From Varibaculum vaginae (GTDB lineage Bacteria > Actinomycetota > Actinomycetes > Actinomycetales > Actinomycetaceae): DNA of 64,000 nucleotides. The DNA lies in contig NZ_UWNY01000001.1 in NCBI RefSeq assembly GCF_900604285.1, positions 1-64,000 of the forward strand, in the 5' to 3' direction. The stretch's first letter is position 1, and each line of letters starts with the position of its first letter. The notes beneath the pieces are model-generated. The model did not search any database and was not told where the DNA came from. It saw nothing but the letters and a program-made list of their open reading frames with translations. Below, one piece after another: positions 8,142 through 16,208 of this stretch. Made by a program: the position numbers and the translations under genes.

Positions 8142-9341
8142 TTACTTATCGTAGGTGGTGGAGCCGCTTACCTTAGCGACCTCATGCCAACGTCCGTCCG
8201 CAGCTGAGGCAACGGTAGCCTCATCAATTTCAGCGGCAGACCAACCATCGGCGACCGAGGGCGCTACCTGCTTGCCCGTTAAAACTCCTGACAGGAACTG
8301 GAAACATTCAACCGCTTTCATATCGTCAAAGCCCATCGAAGTCCCTGCTCCTGGCTGGAAGCGCGAGAAATGTGGATAGTGAGGATTGGCCATTGAACGA
8401 ACGTAGCCGTGGATAACACCGTTGTCCTGCCCAATACAAGCTTCCAGATCGTTAAGGTACTCAAAGTTCCAACGTACGGAGCCTTCGGTACCATAAACTT
8501 CAACAACATACTCGGCACGCGGCCCCACGCTAACGCGGGAAGATTCCATGGTACCAACCACTCCGGAATCAAAACGCACCATCATAGCAACGTAGTCTTC
8601 GTTTCCGACCTCTTTCTTTTCGTCGCTAACCTCCCAACCCGTGTGGCCAACTCCGACCTTAGTAGGGATAGGACGCTCTTTAATGAAAACATCTGTGAGG
8701 GCCGAAACCGCGCTAATCCGATCACGCAAAATATATTGCACCAAATCAGCACCATGACTCATTAGATCACCGACGACTCCGGCACCGGCCTTTTCCCGAT
8801 CATAACGCCAGGTGTAAGGACCGTCCGGACTAGAGGCATAATCAGCGATGAGCCAGCAGCGGACATTGGTAATCCGCCCCAACTTACCTTCGGCAATCAT
8901 TTCCCGCGCCTGTTCAACCGCCGGGGTGTGACGATAGTTGAAACCAACCGCGGTATTTACCCCCGCCTGTGCTGCAGCTTCCGCGATTTCACGGGACTGT
9001 TCAGCACTAACCCCCATCGGTTTTTCAATCCAAAAAGGCTTACCGGCTTTTGCCGCCGCAACCGCAATCTCGCGGTGCAGGAAGTTTGGCGAGCAGATAG
9101 AAACTACATCTACCTCTGGATCTGCCAATACTTCCCGATAGTCAGCAACCGCTTTTTCAAATCCCAAAGCTTCAGTTGCCAGTTTTTGAGTTTCTGCGAT
9201 TGGATCGCAAGCTACCACCAGGCGCACATCGGCACCCAGCTCTGGGAAACGTTCTGCCATCGCCTTATACGAGCGAGTATGCAGACGTCCCATCCAGCCC
9301 AGGGAAATAACCCCTACGCCGATTTTCTTTTTATCTGACAT
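8142..9341 (-). CDS. Gfo/Idh/MocA-family NAD(P)-dependent sugar oxidoreductase
   Basis: A cytoplasmic dehydrogenase of 399 residues. The N-terminal Rossmann domain shows GVISLGWMG (about residues 10-18) and then the family's EKPMG motif (about 105-109), whose Lys is catalytic. The C-terminal alpha/beta domain holds the substrate site, with GDLMSHGADLVQYI containing the conserved Asp and His. Family members oxidise cyclitols and sugars or act in nucleotide-sugar routes. It is the first gene of a two-gene operon with the sugar porter, which suggests a catabolic role on the imported sugar. The promoter at 9423-9451 carries a palindrome, so the pair is probably substrate-induced. Confidence 0.92.
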   Translation of the reverse strand: MSDKKKIGVGVISLGWMGRLHTRSYKAMAERFPELGADVRLVVACDPIAETQKLATEALGFEKAVADYREVLADPEVDVVSICSPNFLHREIAVAAAKAGKPFWIEKPMGVSAEQSREIAEAAAQAGVNTAVGFNYRHTPAVEQAREMIAEGKLGRITNVRCWLIADYASSPDGPYTWRYDREKAGAGVVGDLMSHGADLVQYILRDRISAVSALTDVFIKERPIPTKVGVGHTGWEVSDEKKEVGNEDYVAMMVRFDSGVVGTMESSRVSVGPRAEYVVEVYGTEGSVRWNFEYLNDLEACIGQDNGVIHGYVRSMANPHYPHFSRFQPGAGTSMGFDDMKAVECFQFLSGVLTGKQVAPSVADGWSAAEIDEATVASAADGRWHEVAKVSGSTTYDK

Positions 9342-9422
9342 ATAGACTCCTTACCCAGCCACCATTGGCTATCGTTTGAGTGGGAGTTATGAGCATCCAT
9401 TGCTCAAAACACCACGCCCCTC

Positions 9423-9451
9423 AATCTAACCGAAACTTTTCGGTTTGTCCA
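9423..9451 (-). promoter_or_regulatory. Promoter with embedded palindromic operator for the sugar operon
   Basis: On the minus strand TGGACA (9451-9446) is followed by a 17-base spacer and TAGATT (9428-9423). The spacer is almost wholly occupied by the palindrome AACCGAAACTTTTCGGTT (9428-9445): 8-base perfect arms around a CT centre. A repressor bound there would block RNA polymerase directly. No regulator gene is in the window. Confidence 0.6.
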
Positions 9452-9510
9452 CTTCTTTGACTTATCATTTTGACATTTACAAATCGTGCGTGGATTTCGG
9501 GTACAAATAT

Positions 9511-9564
9511 GCAAAAAGACGCGGGGTAGAAAACCAGGTAAAACCCGGTTTAAACTACCCCGCG
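9511..9564 (-). terminator. Intrinsic terminator of the S10 operon
   Basis: CGCGGGGTAG (9520-9529) pairs with CTACCCCGCG (9555-9564), with further pairing possible inside. On the minus strand it is followed by TCTTTTTGC. It lies about 75 bases after the rpsQ stop, showing that the spc operon does not follow here. Confidence 0.8.
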
Positions 9565-9639
9565 CCTTGCGGCTAAAGCAATCAGCCTAGAGGATCTTAT
9601 CGTCCTTAGCGTTAACGATTACCTTAAAAAGCGGTAAAT

Positions 9640-9924
9640 CTACTTGGCTTTTTCGATAATTTCGCTAACCCGCCAACGCTTGGTCTTGGACAGGGGACGA
9701 GTCTCCATAATCCGTACCAAGTCGCCAATGCCGCATTCGTTGTTTTCGTCATGCACCTTGTAGCGTTTACGACGGTTAATAACCTTGCCGTATAACCGGT
9801 GCTTGACACGATCTTCTACCTGCACAACTACCGTCTTGTCCATTTTATCGGACACCACGTAACCCTGCAGTACCTTACGGTGATTACGCTCCACAGTAGC
9901 GGTTTTCTCTGTTTCTTCGCTCAT
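9640..9924 (-). CDS. rpsQ: 30S ribosomal protein S17 (uS17)
   Basis: A primary 16S rRNA-binding protein of the small subunit, 94 residues. The OB-fold core is clear: [14 protein letters not shown] (about 22-35), then [10 protein letters not shown] and the ending [15 protein letters not shown] short charged N-terminal extension ([13 protein letters not shown]) is common in actinobacteria. It is the last gene of the S10 operon, five bases after rpmC, and is followed by a strong terminator. Confidence 0.97.
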   Translation of the reverse strand: MSEETEKTATVERNHRKVLQGYVVSDKMDKTVVVQVEDRVKHRLYGKVINRRKRYKVHDENNECGIGDLVRIMETRPLSKTKRWRVSEIIEKAK

Positions 9925-9929
9925 GAATC

Positions 9930-10160
9930 CTACTCCTCAACCTGCGGAGCGGTACGAATACCGAGCTCCCGCTCTCTAGCGATGGTGTAAATGCGGGCAA
10001 TATCGCGACGTAACTGCCCGATCTGTCCGCGATCTTCACCGGCGCCGGTGGCCAGTTGGAAACGCAGATTGAACAGCTCAGTTTTAGCTTCGTCTAGTTT
10101 CTTGGATAGCTGTTCTTCATCTAGCATATCCAGATCCGACATTTTCAAGCCTTTTGCCAT
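9930..10160 (-). CDS. rpmC: 50S ribosomal protein L29 (uL29)
   Basis: A small two-helix large-subunit protein at the exit tunnel rim, near the binding site of trigger factor and SRP. The family core [19 protein letters not shown] (about 16-34) and the [15 protein letters not shown] helix are present. At 76 residues it is slightly longer than E. coli L29. The start overlaps the rplP stop by one base, indicating translational coupling. Confidence 0.97.
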   Translation of the reverse strand: MAKGLKMSDLDMLDEEQLSKKLDEAKTELFNLRFQLATGAGEDRGQIGQLRRDIARIYTIARERELGIRTAPQVEE

Positions 10161-10579
10161 TACTGATCACCGCCTTCACGACTGATGAACCGGGTCTTAA
10201 TCGGCAGTTTGTGCTGCGCACGGCTCATCGCTTCCCGAGCTACATCTTCGGACACGCCCGCTAGTTCAAATAGAACACGACCGGGCTTTACCGGAGCCAC
10301 CCACCATTCGGGAGAGCCTTTACCGGAACCCATACGGGTTTCAGCCGGCTTCTTGGTTAGCGGGCGGTCAGGGAAGATATTGATCCACACTTTACCGCCA
10401 CGCTTAATGTAGCGTGTCATCGCGATACGAGCTGCCTCAATCTGCCGGTTAGTAATGTAGGCGTGATCGAGTGCCTGAATCCCGTATTCACCGAATGCCA
10501 ATTCGGTACCGCGCTTAGCCATGCCCTTACGAGTGGGGCGATGCTGTTTGCGCCATTTTGTCCTACGAGGAATTAACAC
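10160..10579 (-). CDS. rplP: 50S ribosomal protein L16 (uL16)
   Basis: A large-subunit protein near the peptidyl-transferase centre and A-site tRNA. It has 139 residues, the standard length. Diagnostic segments are [14 protein letters not shown] at the N terminus, GYGIQAL-like [19 protein letters not shown], and [16 protein letters not shown]. The last includes the loop that reaches the catalytic centre. It sits between rpsC and rpmC in the canonical order. Confidence 0.98.
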   Translation of the reverse strand: MLIPRRTKWRKQHRPTRKGMAKRGTELAFGEYGIQALDHAYITNRQIEAARIAMTRYIKRGGKVWINIFPDRPLTKKPAETRMGSGKGSPEWWVAPVKPGRVLFELAGVSEDVAREAMSRAQHKLPIKTRFISREGGDQ

Positions 10580-10580
10580 G

Positions 10581-11480
10581 TTACTCCTCCGTTCCGTTTT
10601 CTTGCGGCTTTTCAGCTTCGGCTACCTGCTTTTCAGCAGCAGCCTCCGCTACAGGTGCCTCTTTTTCTGAGGAAGCAGCCTCAGGTTTTTCCGCCGGTGC
10701 CTGGGCAGCGCCCTCTTGCCGGCCTTCACCGCGTCCAGAGCGACGCCCGCCGCGTCCACCATCACGACCTGTGCGTCCCCGACGAGCGCCACCGCGGCCT
10801 CCTCGGCCACCAGATTCTGCTTGCTTGCGAGCGAATTCGGTTTCGGTGAGATCTCCTTTATAGATCCACACTTTCACCCCGATACGCCCGAAGGTGGTGT
10901 GAGCTTCATAGAAGCCGTAGTCGATCAGTGCGCGCAGCGTATGCAGCGGTACCCGACCTTCACGGTAGAACTCCGAACGTGACATTTCTGCCCCGCCCAG
11001 ACGACCCGAGCACTGCACCCGGATACCAAGGGCTCCCCCGCGCAGCGCTGACTGCATACCTTTACGCATTGCGCGCCTAAAGGATACACGGGCAGCCAGT
11101 TGTTCAGCGATGCCTTGCGCCACTAACTGCGCATCAATCTCGGGGTTTTTAACCTCGAGGATGTTGAGCTGAACCTGCTTACCAGTGAGTTTTTCCAAAT
11201 CACCGCGCAGGCGATCCGCCTCTGCTCCCCGCCGACCGATTACAATACCGGGGCGGGCAGTATGCAGATCGACCCGTACCCGATCACGGGTACGCTCAAT
11301 ATCAATCTGCGAGATACCGGCGCGTTCCAGGTTCTTTTCCATAATCCTGCGAATACGCACGTCTTCATCAACAAAATCGCTGTAACGCTGTCCCGGCTTA
11401 GTGGAGTCCGAGAACCAGCGGGAACGGTGTTCGGTGGTAATACCTAGCCGAAAACCGGTAGGGCTAACCTTTTGTCCCAT
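10581..11480 (-). CDS. rpsC: 30S ribosomal protein S3 (uS3) with long low-complexity tail
   Basis: A head protein of the small subunit at the mRNA entry, 299 residues. The start [14 protein letters not shown], the KH-domain [11 protein letters not shown] (about 89) and the [19 protein letters not shown] core are typical. After about residue 215 there is an unusually long tail: first Arg/Gly-rich, then Ala/Glu/Lys-rich. Many high-GC actinobacteria have such tails. It is not needed for the fold and is likely disordered. The ATG overlaps the rplV stop by one base (TAATG). Confidence 0.97.
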   Translation of the reverse strand: MGQKVSPTGFRLGITTEHRSRWFSDSTKPGQRYSDFVDEDVRIRRIMEKNLERAGISQIDIERTRDRVRVDLHTARPGIVIGRRGAEADRLRGDLEKLTGKQVQLNILEVKNPEIDAQLVAQGIAEQLAARVSFRRAMRKGMQSALRGGALGIRVQCSGRLGGAEMSRSEFYREGRVPLHTLRALIDYGFYEAHTTFGRIGVKVWIYKGDLTETEFARKQAESGGRGGRGGARRGRTGRDGGRGGRRSGRGEGRQEGAAQAPAEKPEAASSEKEAPVAEAAAEKQVAEAEKPQENGTEE

Positions 11481-11848
11481 TACTCGTTCTCCTCTTCCTG
11501 TTTGCCGTCAGAAACTTCGATAGTGATGTGGCTGGTCCGTTTGAGGATGCGGCCAGCGCGCCCTTGAGCACGCGGACGGAACCGCTTCATCGTGGGGCCT
11601 TCATCTACGTACGCCCGCGAAATCTTTAATTCCGCAAACGTATCTTTGCCACCGGGCCGATCAGCTTTTGCCGCGGCGTTGTACATTGCGCTGCGAAGCA
11701 CCTTGCGAACATCGGTTGCGACCGCTTGAGGAGCGAAACGCAGGATGTCGTAGGCCTCGAGGGCGTTCTTGCCGCGAATCAAGTTCACGACGCGACGCGA
11801 CTTCTGCGGCGTAGAGCGCACGAACCGCGCTTTCGCCATGCCTTCCAT
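11480..11848 (-). CDS. rplV: 50S ribosomal protein L22 (uL22)
   Basis: A large-subunit protein whose beta-hairpin lines the exit tunnel, 122 residues. [21 protein letters not shown] at the N terminus and the hairpin region [15 protein letters not shown] (about 85-99), where macrolide-resistance changes occur in other species, are intact. The first ATG (11848) has a well-spaced AGAAGG site. The internal Met4 would have a Shine-Dalgarno almost touching it, so the longer form is preferred. Confidence 0.97.
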   Translation of the reverse strand: MEGMAKARFVRSTPQKSRRVVNLIRGKNALEAYDILRFAPQAVATDVRKVLRSAMYNAAAKADRPGGKDTFAELKISRAYVDEGPTMKRFRPRAQGRAGRILKRTSHITIEVSDGKQEEENE

Positions 11849-11875
11849 CTTTGCCTTCTTTCTCTTCGGGCACGC

Positions 11876-12157
11876 CTAGCGACGGCGTGCCTTTCGGTCG
11901 TCCTTATCATGTCCACGGAAAGTACGAGTAGGAGCAAATTCGCCCAACTTGTGACCAACCATGTTTTCGGTGACGTACACGGGAACGTGTTTGCGTCCGT
12001 CGTGTACCGCGATAGTGTGCCCAATAAAATCGGGGGTAATCATAGAGCGGCGTGACCAGGTCTTGATAACCGACTTTTTATTGGCGTCATTCAGAGCGTC
12101 GACTTTTTTCATCAGATGGTCATCGACGAAAGGACCCTTTTTTAGGCTACGTGCCAT
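11876..12157 (-). CDS. rpsS: 30S ribosomal protein S19 (uS19)
   Basis: A small-subunit head protein contacting S13 and the A-site finger, 93 residues, standard length. The N terminus [15 protein letters not shown] and the core [31 protein letters not shown] are highly conserved and fully present. It lies 14 bases after rplB in the S10 operon. Confidence 0.98.
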   Translation of the reverse strand: MARSLKKGPFVDDHLMKKVDALNDANKKSVIKTWSRRSMITPDFIGHTIAVHDGRKHVPVYVTENMVGHKLGEFAPTRTFRGHDKDDRKARRR

Positions 12158-12171
12158 GATTTCTCTCCTAC

Positions 12172-13008
12172 CTAACGCTTCTTGCCGGTCCGGCGACGAC
12201 GCACAATCAGGCGATCGCTGGCCTTATTCGGACGACGGGTACGACCCTCGGGCTTGCCCCAGGGGCTAACCGGGTGACGACCACCGGAGGTACGGCCTTC
12301 ACCACCGCCATGCGGGTGATCAACCGGGTTCATAACCACACCACGTACCTTGGGACGATGTCCCTTCCAGCGCATCCGGCCGGCTTTACCCCAAGTGATA
12401 TTGCCGTGATCAGAGTTGCCAACTTCGCCGATAGTGGCGCGGCAGGCTGCCTCTACGTTTCGGATTTCCCCAGAAGGCATCCGCAGTTGGGCGTATTTTC
12501 CTTCTTTCGCCACTAACTGTACGGAAACTCCGGCGCTGCGAGCAATCTTGGCTCCCCCGCCAGGACGCATCTCTACTGCGTGGATCACAGTACCCAAAGG
12601 AATGTTGGTCAGCGGCAGGCAGTTACCAGGCTTAATATCTGCAGCCGGCCCCTGCTCGATGGGATCGCCCTGATGTAGCTTATTGGGGGCGATGATGTAG
12701 CGCTTGTCGCCATCTGCGTAATGCAGCAGGGCAATATTGGCGCTGCGGTTCGGATCATATTCGATGTGGGCGACCTTTGCGGGCACCCCATCTTTGTCGT
12801 GACGACGGAAATCAATCACGCGGTAACGGCGCTTGTGCCCCCCGCCACGCCGGCGGGAAGTGATACGGCCGTCGTTATTGCGTCCACCGGTTTTGTGGAT
12901 AGGACGCAGCAGAGACTTCTCCGGATGGTCACGGGTGATTTCCGCGAAATCGGAAACCGACGCGAAGCGACGCCCGGGAGTAGTCGGCTTGTATTTACGA
13001 ATACCCAT
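12172..13008 (-). CDS. rplB: 50S ribosomal protein L2 (uL2)
   Basis: One of the most conserved large-subunit proteins, needed for subunit joining and peptidyl-transfer geometry; 278 residues. Markers are [14 protein letters not shown], the [17 protein letters not shown] block (about 48-64) and [15 protein letters not shown] (about 225-240), whose His is functionally important. It lies 14 bases after rplW. No anomaly is seen. Confidence 0.98.
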   Translation of the reverse strand: MGIRKYKPTTPGRRFASVSDFAEITRDHPEKSLLRPIHKTGGRNNDGRITSRRRGGGHKRRYRVIDFRRHDKDGVPAKVAHIEYDPNRSANIALLHYADGDKRYIIAPNKLHQGDPIEQGPAADIKPGNCLPLTNIPLGTVIHAVEMRPGGGAKIARSAGVSVQLVAKEGKYAQLRMPSGEIRNVEAACRATIGEVGNSDHGNITWGKAGRMRWKGHRPKVRGVVMNPVDHPHGGGEGRTSGGRHPVSPWGKPEGRTRRPNKASDRLIVRRRRTGKKR

Positions 13009-13022
13009 TACTTGTTCACCCC

Positions 13023-13328
13023 TTACGCAGACGCTTCGTTGAAGATATCGATTGTGCCTTCGGCGAGGGTAATAATGGCGCGTTTGCCATCTTTCCGCTT
13101 ACCATATCCGGTGCGAGTACGTACCCGCTTACCTTTACGCGCAATCGTGTTTACGTTCTTGACTTTCACATCGAAGATTTTTTCGATGGCAATCCGAATC
13201 TCGGTTTTATTGGCTTTGGGGTCAACTTCAAAAGTGTATTTCCCTTGATCCATTAGGCCATAGGCTTTTTCCGAGACGATCGGGCGGTAAATAATATCCC
13301 GCGGGTTCTTAGTAACCTCGAGTGCCAT
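13023..13328 (-). CDS. rplW: 50S ribosomal protein L23 (uL23)
   Basis: An exit-tunnel protein that docks trigger factor and SRP. The product from 13328 is 101 residues, starting [16 protein letters not shown] and containing [19 protein letters not shown] and the basic [15 protein letters not shown]. The frame stays open upstream to 13436, but that part overlaps rplD and is low-complexity Ser/Thr/Arg. The start chosen here follows a GGAGG (minus strand, around 13338-13342) and lies just past the rplD stop. Confidence 0.97.
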   Translation of the reverse strand: MALEVTKNPRDIIYRPIVSEKAYGLMDQGKYTFEVDPKANKTEIRIAIEKIFDVKVKNVNTIARKGKRVRTRTGYGKRKDGKRAIITLAEGTIDIFNEASA

Positions 13329-13332
13329 TGCT

Positions 13333-13977
13333 TTACGCCTCCTGTCCGGTCTTATCGGCGATGAACTGGCAAATCGCGGCCTCGGTGAAGATAACGTCCT
13401 CGTTGTTGAGCACGTCGTAGGTGTTGAGTTGGTCAACCATCAGCAGGTGAACCTGCGGTAGGTTGCGCACTGACAATACCTGTGCTTCCTCCGGGCGGGT
13501 CAGAACTACGAGGACGTAGCGCTGAGAAACCAGGGATTCGATATGTTCGCGACCAGCCTTGGTCGAGGGTGTTTCCCCGGCAACCAACTGGGACACGAGA
13601 TGCAAACGATCCTTACGTACCCGATCAGACAGGGCGCAAGCCAGGGCTGCAGCCTTCATCTTCTTGGGGGTGCGCTGGGAGTAATCGCGAGGTTGCGGAC
13701 CATGTACGACGCCGCCACCACGCCACTGGGGCGCGCGGATCGAGCCTTGACGAGCCCGACCGGTGCCTTTCTGACGCCACGGCTTCTTGCCGCCACCACG
13801 CACCTGGCCACGCGTCTTAGTAGAGTGCGTACCCTGACGGGCCGCTGCGAGCTGCGCGTTAACCACTTGGTGCATCAAAGCAATATTGGGATCCCGATCG
13901 AAGATGCTGGCGGGCAGGTCAACGCTGCCTACTTTCTTGCCAGCGGGATCAGTTACGTTTAGCGAAAGATTAGTCAT
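13333..13977 (-). CDS. rplD: 50S ribosomal protein L4 (uL4)
   Basis: A tunnel-lining large-subunit protein of 214 residues. In gammaproteobacteria it also represses its own operon; that role is untested in actinobacteria. Conserved parts are [21 protein letters not shown], the tunnel loop [19 protein letters not shown] (about 62-80) and [16 protein letters not shown]. It is two bases after rplC. The structured S10 leader (15039-15110) is a place where such feedback could act. Confidence 0.97.
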   Translation of the reverse strand: MTNLSLNVTDPAGKKVGSVDLPASIFDRDPNIALMHQVVNAQLAAARQGTHSTKTRGQVRGGGKKPWRQKGTGRARQGSIRAPQWRGGGVVHGPQPRDYSQRTPKKMKAAALACALSDRVRKDRLHLVSQLVAGETPSTKAGREHIESLVSQRYVLVVLTRPEEAQVLSVRNLPQVHLLMVDQLNTYDVLNNEDVIFTEAAICQFIADKTGQEA

Positions 13978-13979
13978 AG

Positions 13980-14648
13980 TTACGCACCTTTCACTGCACT
14001 ACGAATCAGAACAATGCCGCCCTTGGGACCGGGAATAGCACCGGTAACCAGGACAATGCCTTTTTCGGCATCGATTGCCTGAATTTTAAGATTCTGGATG
14101 GTTCTGCGTTCCCCACCCATGCGTCCGGCCATGCGTAGGCCTTTAAATACGCGTCCGGGGGTGGCGCATGCGCCGATGGAACCGGGTTTGCGGTGGTTAC
14201 GGTGAGCGCCGTGGGAGGCGGAAACGCCGGCAAAGCCGTGGCGCTTCATAACCCCGGCGAAGCCTTTACCTTTGGTCTTTCCGGTAACATCCACTTTCTG
14301 GCCGACTTCAAAAATGTCGGCAGCCAGTTCCTGGCCAAGATTAAATTTGTCATCTCCGTTGGTGCGCACCTCTACCAGGTGGCGACGGGGGCTGACTCCT
14401 GCTTTATTGAAATGGCCGGCAAGGGGCTTGGTGACTTTGCGCTGGTCGATCTGCCCGAAACCGATTTGAATGGCGGTGTAGCCATCGGTTTCTTGGTCAC
14501 GAACCTGCGTCACCACGTTCTTGTCGACCTGCACGACGGTGATGGGAATGACTTTTCCGTCCTCATCCCAAACCTGCGTCATGCCTAGCTTGCGGCCGAG
14601 AAGTGCCCGGGTGGGTACTGCGGCAGCCGGCTGGGTCTGCGTGGTCAT
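13980..14648 (-). CDS. rplC: 50S ribosomal protein L3 (uL3)
   Basis: An early-assembling large-subunit protein of 222 residues whose loop reaches the peptidyl-transferase centre. [14 protein letters not shown] (about 14-27), [29 protein letters not shown] and [19 protein letters not shown] are all present. The first 13 residues ([13 protein letters not shown]) are an extension often seen in actinobacteria. It lies 11 bases after rpsJ. Confidence 0.97.
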   Translation of the reverse strand: MTTQTQPAAAVPTRALLGRKLGMTQVWDEDGKVIPITVVQVDKNVVTQVRDQETDGYTAIQIGFGQIDQRKVTKPLAGHFNKAGVSPRRHLVEVRTNGDDKFNLGQELAADIFEVGQKVDVTGKTKGKGFAGVMKRHGFAGVSASHGAHRNHRKPGSIGACATPGRVFKGLRMAGRMGGERRTIQNLKIQAIDAEKGIVLVTGAIPGPKGGIVLIRSAVKGA

Positions 14649-14659
14649 AATTATTTTCC

Positions 14660-14968
14660 TTAGAGTTTGATCTCGATGTTTACGTCAGCAGGCAAATCAA
14701 GACGCATTAGCGAATCGACTGCCTTAGGCGTCGGGTCGACAATATCGATGAGCCGTTTGTGCGTACGCATTTCAAATTGCTCGCGACTGTCCTTGTACTT
14801 GTGTGGCGACCGAATCACGGTGAACGTGTTCTTTTCGGTCGGCAAAGGTACTGGGCCTACCACTGTGGCGCCCGCGCGCTGGACCGTTTCCACGATCTTT
14901 TTCGCGGACGAGTCAATGACCTGGTGGTCATATGACTTCAGCCGGATGCGGATTTTCTGTCCCGCCAT
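14660..14968 (-). CDS. rpsJ: 30S ribosomal protein S10 (uS10), first gene of its operon
   Basis: A small-subunit protein that also acts as NusE in antitermination; 102 residues. [22 protein letters not shown] and the loop [28 protein letters not shown] are canonical. An AGAGG site precedes the ATG. The upstream 280 bases contain a structured leader and a candidate promoter. Confidence 0.98.
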   Translation of the reverse strand: MAGQKIRIRLKSYDHQVIDSSAKKIVETVQRAGATVVGPVPLPTEKNTFTVIRSPHKYKDSREQFEMRTHKRLIDIVDPTPKAVDSLMRLDLPADVNIEIKL

Positions 14969-15038
14969 TCCGTCTACCTCTTCTTCTTCCGTAGATGTTT
15001 CCCCGGTGTTTATCCCGGGCCTGCCAGGGGATTTCCTC

Positions 15039-15110
15039 CCTTGCTTGCGCTAAGCCCGCGAGGGCGAACTTAGCCGGTTGCAAGCGCAAGGATCCCTAAA
15101 GAGTTTAGGG
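15039..15110 (-). promoter_or_regulatory. Structured mRNA leader of the S10 operon
   Basis: Two adjacent hairpins lie in the untranslated leader. The first is CCCTAAA/TTTAGGG with a three-base loop (15094-15110). The second is long, with pairs 15039-15044/15086-15091, 15045-15048/15080-15083 and 15049-15054/15069-15074, about 16 bp in all with one asymmetric bulge. The position suggests autogenous or growth control, but no T tract follows. Confidence 0.5.
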
Positions 15111-15233
15111 AGGTGATCTGCGTGGTCCCTGGTGAACTGTTTTACCAGGCACGAATCGATTCCTGCGTTCTTGCTGCCGGGCGCTAGGAGAGCGGGTACG
15201 CAGAGCGCACCTTTCAACTAGAGCCAGTAAACT

Positions 15234-15263
15234 ACTTTAACGCGCCAGCTAGAACCCTTTCAA
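15234..15263 (-). promoter_or_regulatory. Candidate promoter of the S10 operon
   Basis: On the minus strand TTGAAA (15263-15258), an 18-base spacer and TAAAGT (15239-15234). It lies upstream of the leader hairpins and about 270 bases before rpsJ. The match is moderate, and other spacings in the region are possible. Confidence 0.4.
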
Positions 15264-15417
15264 GCTGCACTCATGTGAATGACCCCACGTCCCCGCATCC
15301 GGGCGTGTCGCGACACTCATTTTCTGCCGCGCAAGGGTTGTTTTTCGTAACCTTCTGCGCGGAAACTAGGTTTTTCCTCCCGCGCGCACGGTTCGCGGTA
15401 GGTTCGACGCATAGTAA

Positions 15418-15449
15418 TCCCCCGCGCGGGCTTCGAACCGCGCGGGGGA
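15418..15449 (-). terminator. GC-rich hairpin at the end of the pilus operon
   Basis: A 12-bp perfect stem (15418-15429 with 15438-15449) with an 8-base loop lies 25 bases after the stop of the last pilus gene. There is no clear T tract (minus strand continues TTACTATGC), so it may be a weak terminator or a 3' stabiliser. Confidence 0.5.
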
Positions 15450-15473
15450 TGGAGTTATTAGGCTACGGCGGAA

Positions 15474-16208
15474 TTAATTAGCGGCGGCGGGGGTTTCTTC
15501 GTCTTGGCGACGGCGCCGCGCGGCTGCCACCAGGATGCCGGTGCTAAAGAGCGCGGCCGCTGCGATCAGGAACGGCACCACGTAGACACCGGTCTTGGGC
15601 ATGTGCGGCTTGGCTGGCGGCGGTGTCGATGGCGCCGGAGTTTCTTCCGCCATCATTTTAGGGGCAACCGAAATATTGAAAGTCCATACGTGCAGGTCAG
15701 GATTACCGGAGGGCATAGTAATCAGGAATGGCTTGATGCGACCATATTTATGGGTGGTGTCTGTCGGTTTCTGATCACTCACCAGGTAGAGTCCCACCGG
15801 CAGGTTAGTGAAGGTGGCGTTACCCGCGTCATCGGTGGTCATAGTTTTGGCGGGTTCTAAGCCTTTGGATTCGGCCTGCTTTACGGTCATCTTTTGCAGT
15901 TGTGTCCAGTCGGCGGTAGGTAAATCTACTCCCTTGACTCGGTTAATCTGAATCACCTGTCCCCCGGCTGGACCGTTGGGTAGGGCTCCCGGTTTGGGGT
16001 CATCATAGGGGTTGGCAGCGGTCTTACTTATATGTAGCTGTCCCAGGCGCGCAGGATTGAAACTTGTCGGGTCGAGACCGGTGATATCACCCACTACGAC
16101 TGGTTTATCTGATTGCGGTGAGGCCATCGCTGAGGTTGGTACCAGGGCGAGCATTAGTGCGGCCAGCATCCCCAAGCCTGCTTTCAGCTGGCGTTGCGTG
16201 CTGTTCAC
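15474..16208 (-). CDS. Small sortase-anchored pilin (probable base or minor pilin), MPKTG signal
   Basis: A secreted wall protein of 244 residues. It has an N-terminal signal peptide (about 1-29, ending near SAMA-S), a central beta-rich region with a pilin-like DAGNATFTNLPVGLYLVSDQ block, and a Pro-rich stalk. It ends with the sorting signal MPKTG (about 205-209), a hydrophobic helix and RRRR. The first sorting position is Met rather than Leu. It lacks a YPK polymerisation motif, which with its size suggests the pilus base that links to the wall. The GTG start overlaps the sortase stop (GTGA), so the two are translationally coupled. Confidence 0.85.
   Translation of the reverse strand: MNSTQRQLKAGLGMLAALMLALVPTSAMASPQSDKPVVVGDITGLDPTSFNPARLGQLHISKTAANPYDDPKPGALPNGPAGGQVIQINRVKGVDLPTADWTQLQKMTVKQAESKGLEPAKTMTTDDAGNATFTNLPVGLYLVSDQKPTDTTHKYGRIKPFLITMPSGNPDLHVWTFNISVAPKMMAEETPAPSTPPPAKPHMPKTGVYVVPFLIAAAALFSTGILVAAARRRRQDEETPAAAN

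Larger units (their letters stand above)
14969..15473. other. S10 leader/promoter region and pilus operon 3' region
   Basis: About 500 bases with no supported gene. From right to left it holds the GC-rich hairpin ending the pilus operon (15418-15449), a copy of a dispersed motif (15366-15383), a candidate S10 promoter (15234-15263), and two leader hairpins (15094-15110 and 15039-15091). Confidence 0.6.

Noticed and set aside
13329-13436. Longer form of L23
   Set aside because: The extra 36 residues lie inside rplD and do not resemble L23; a GGAGG site marks the start at 13328.
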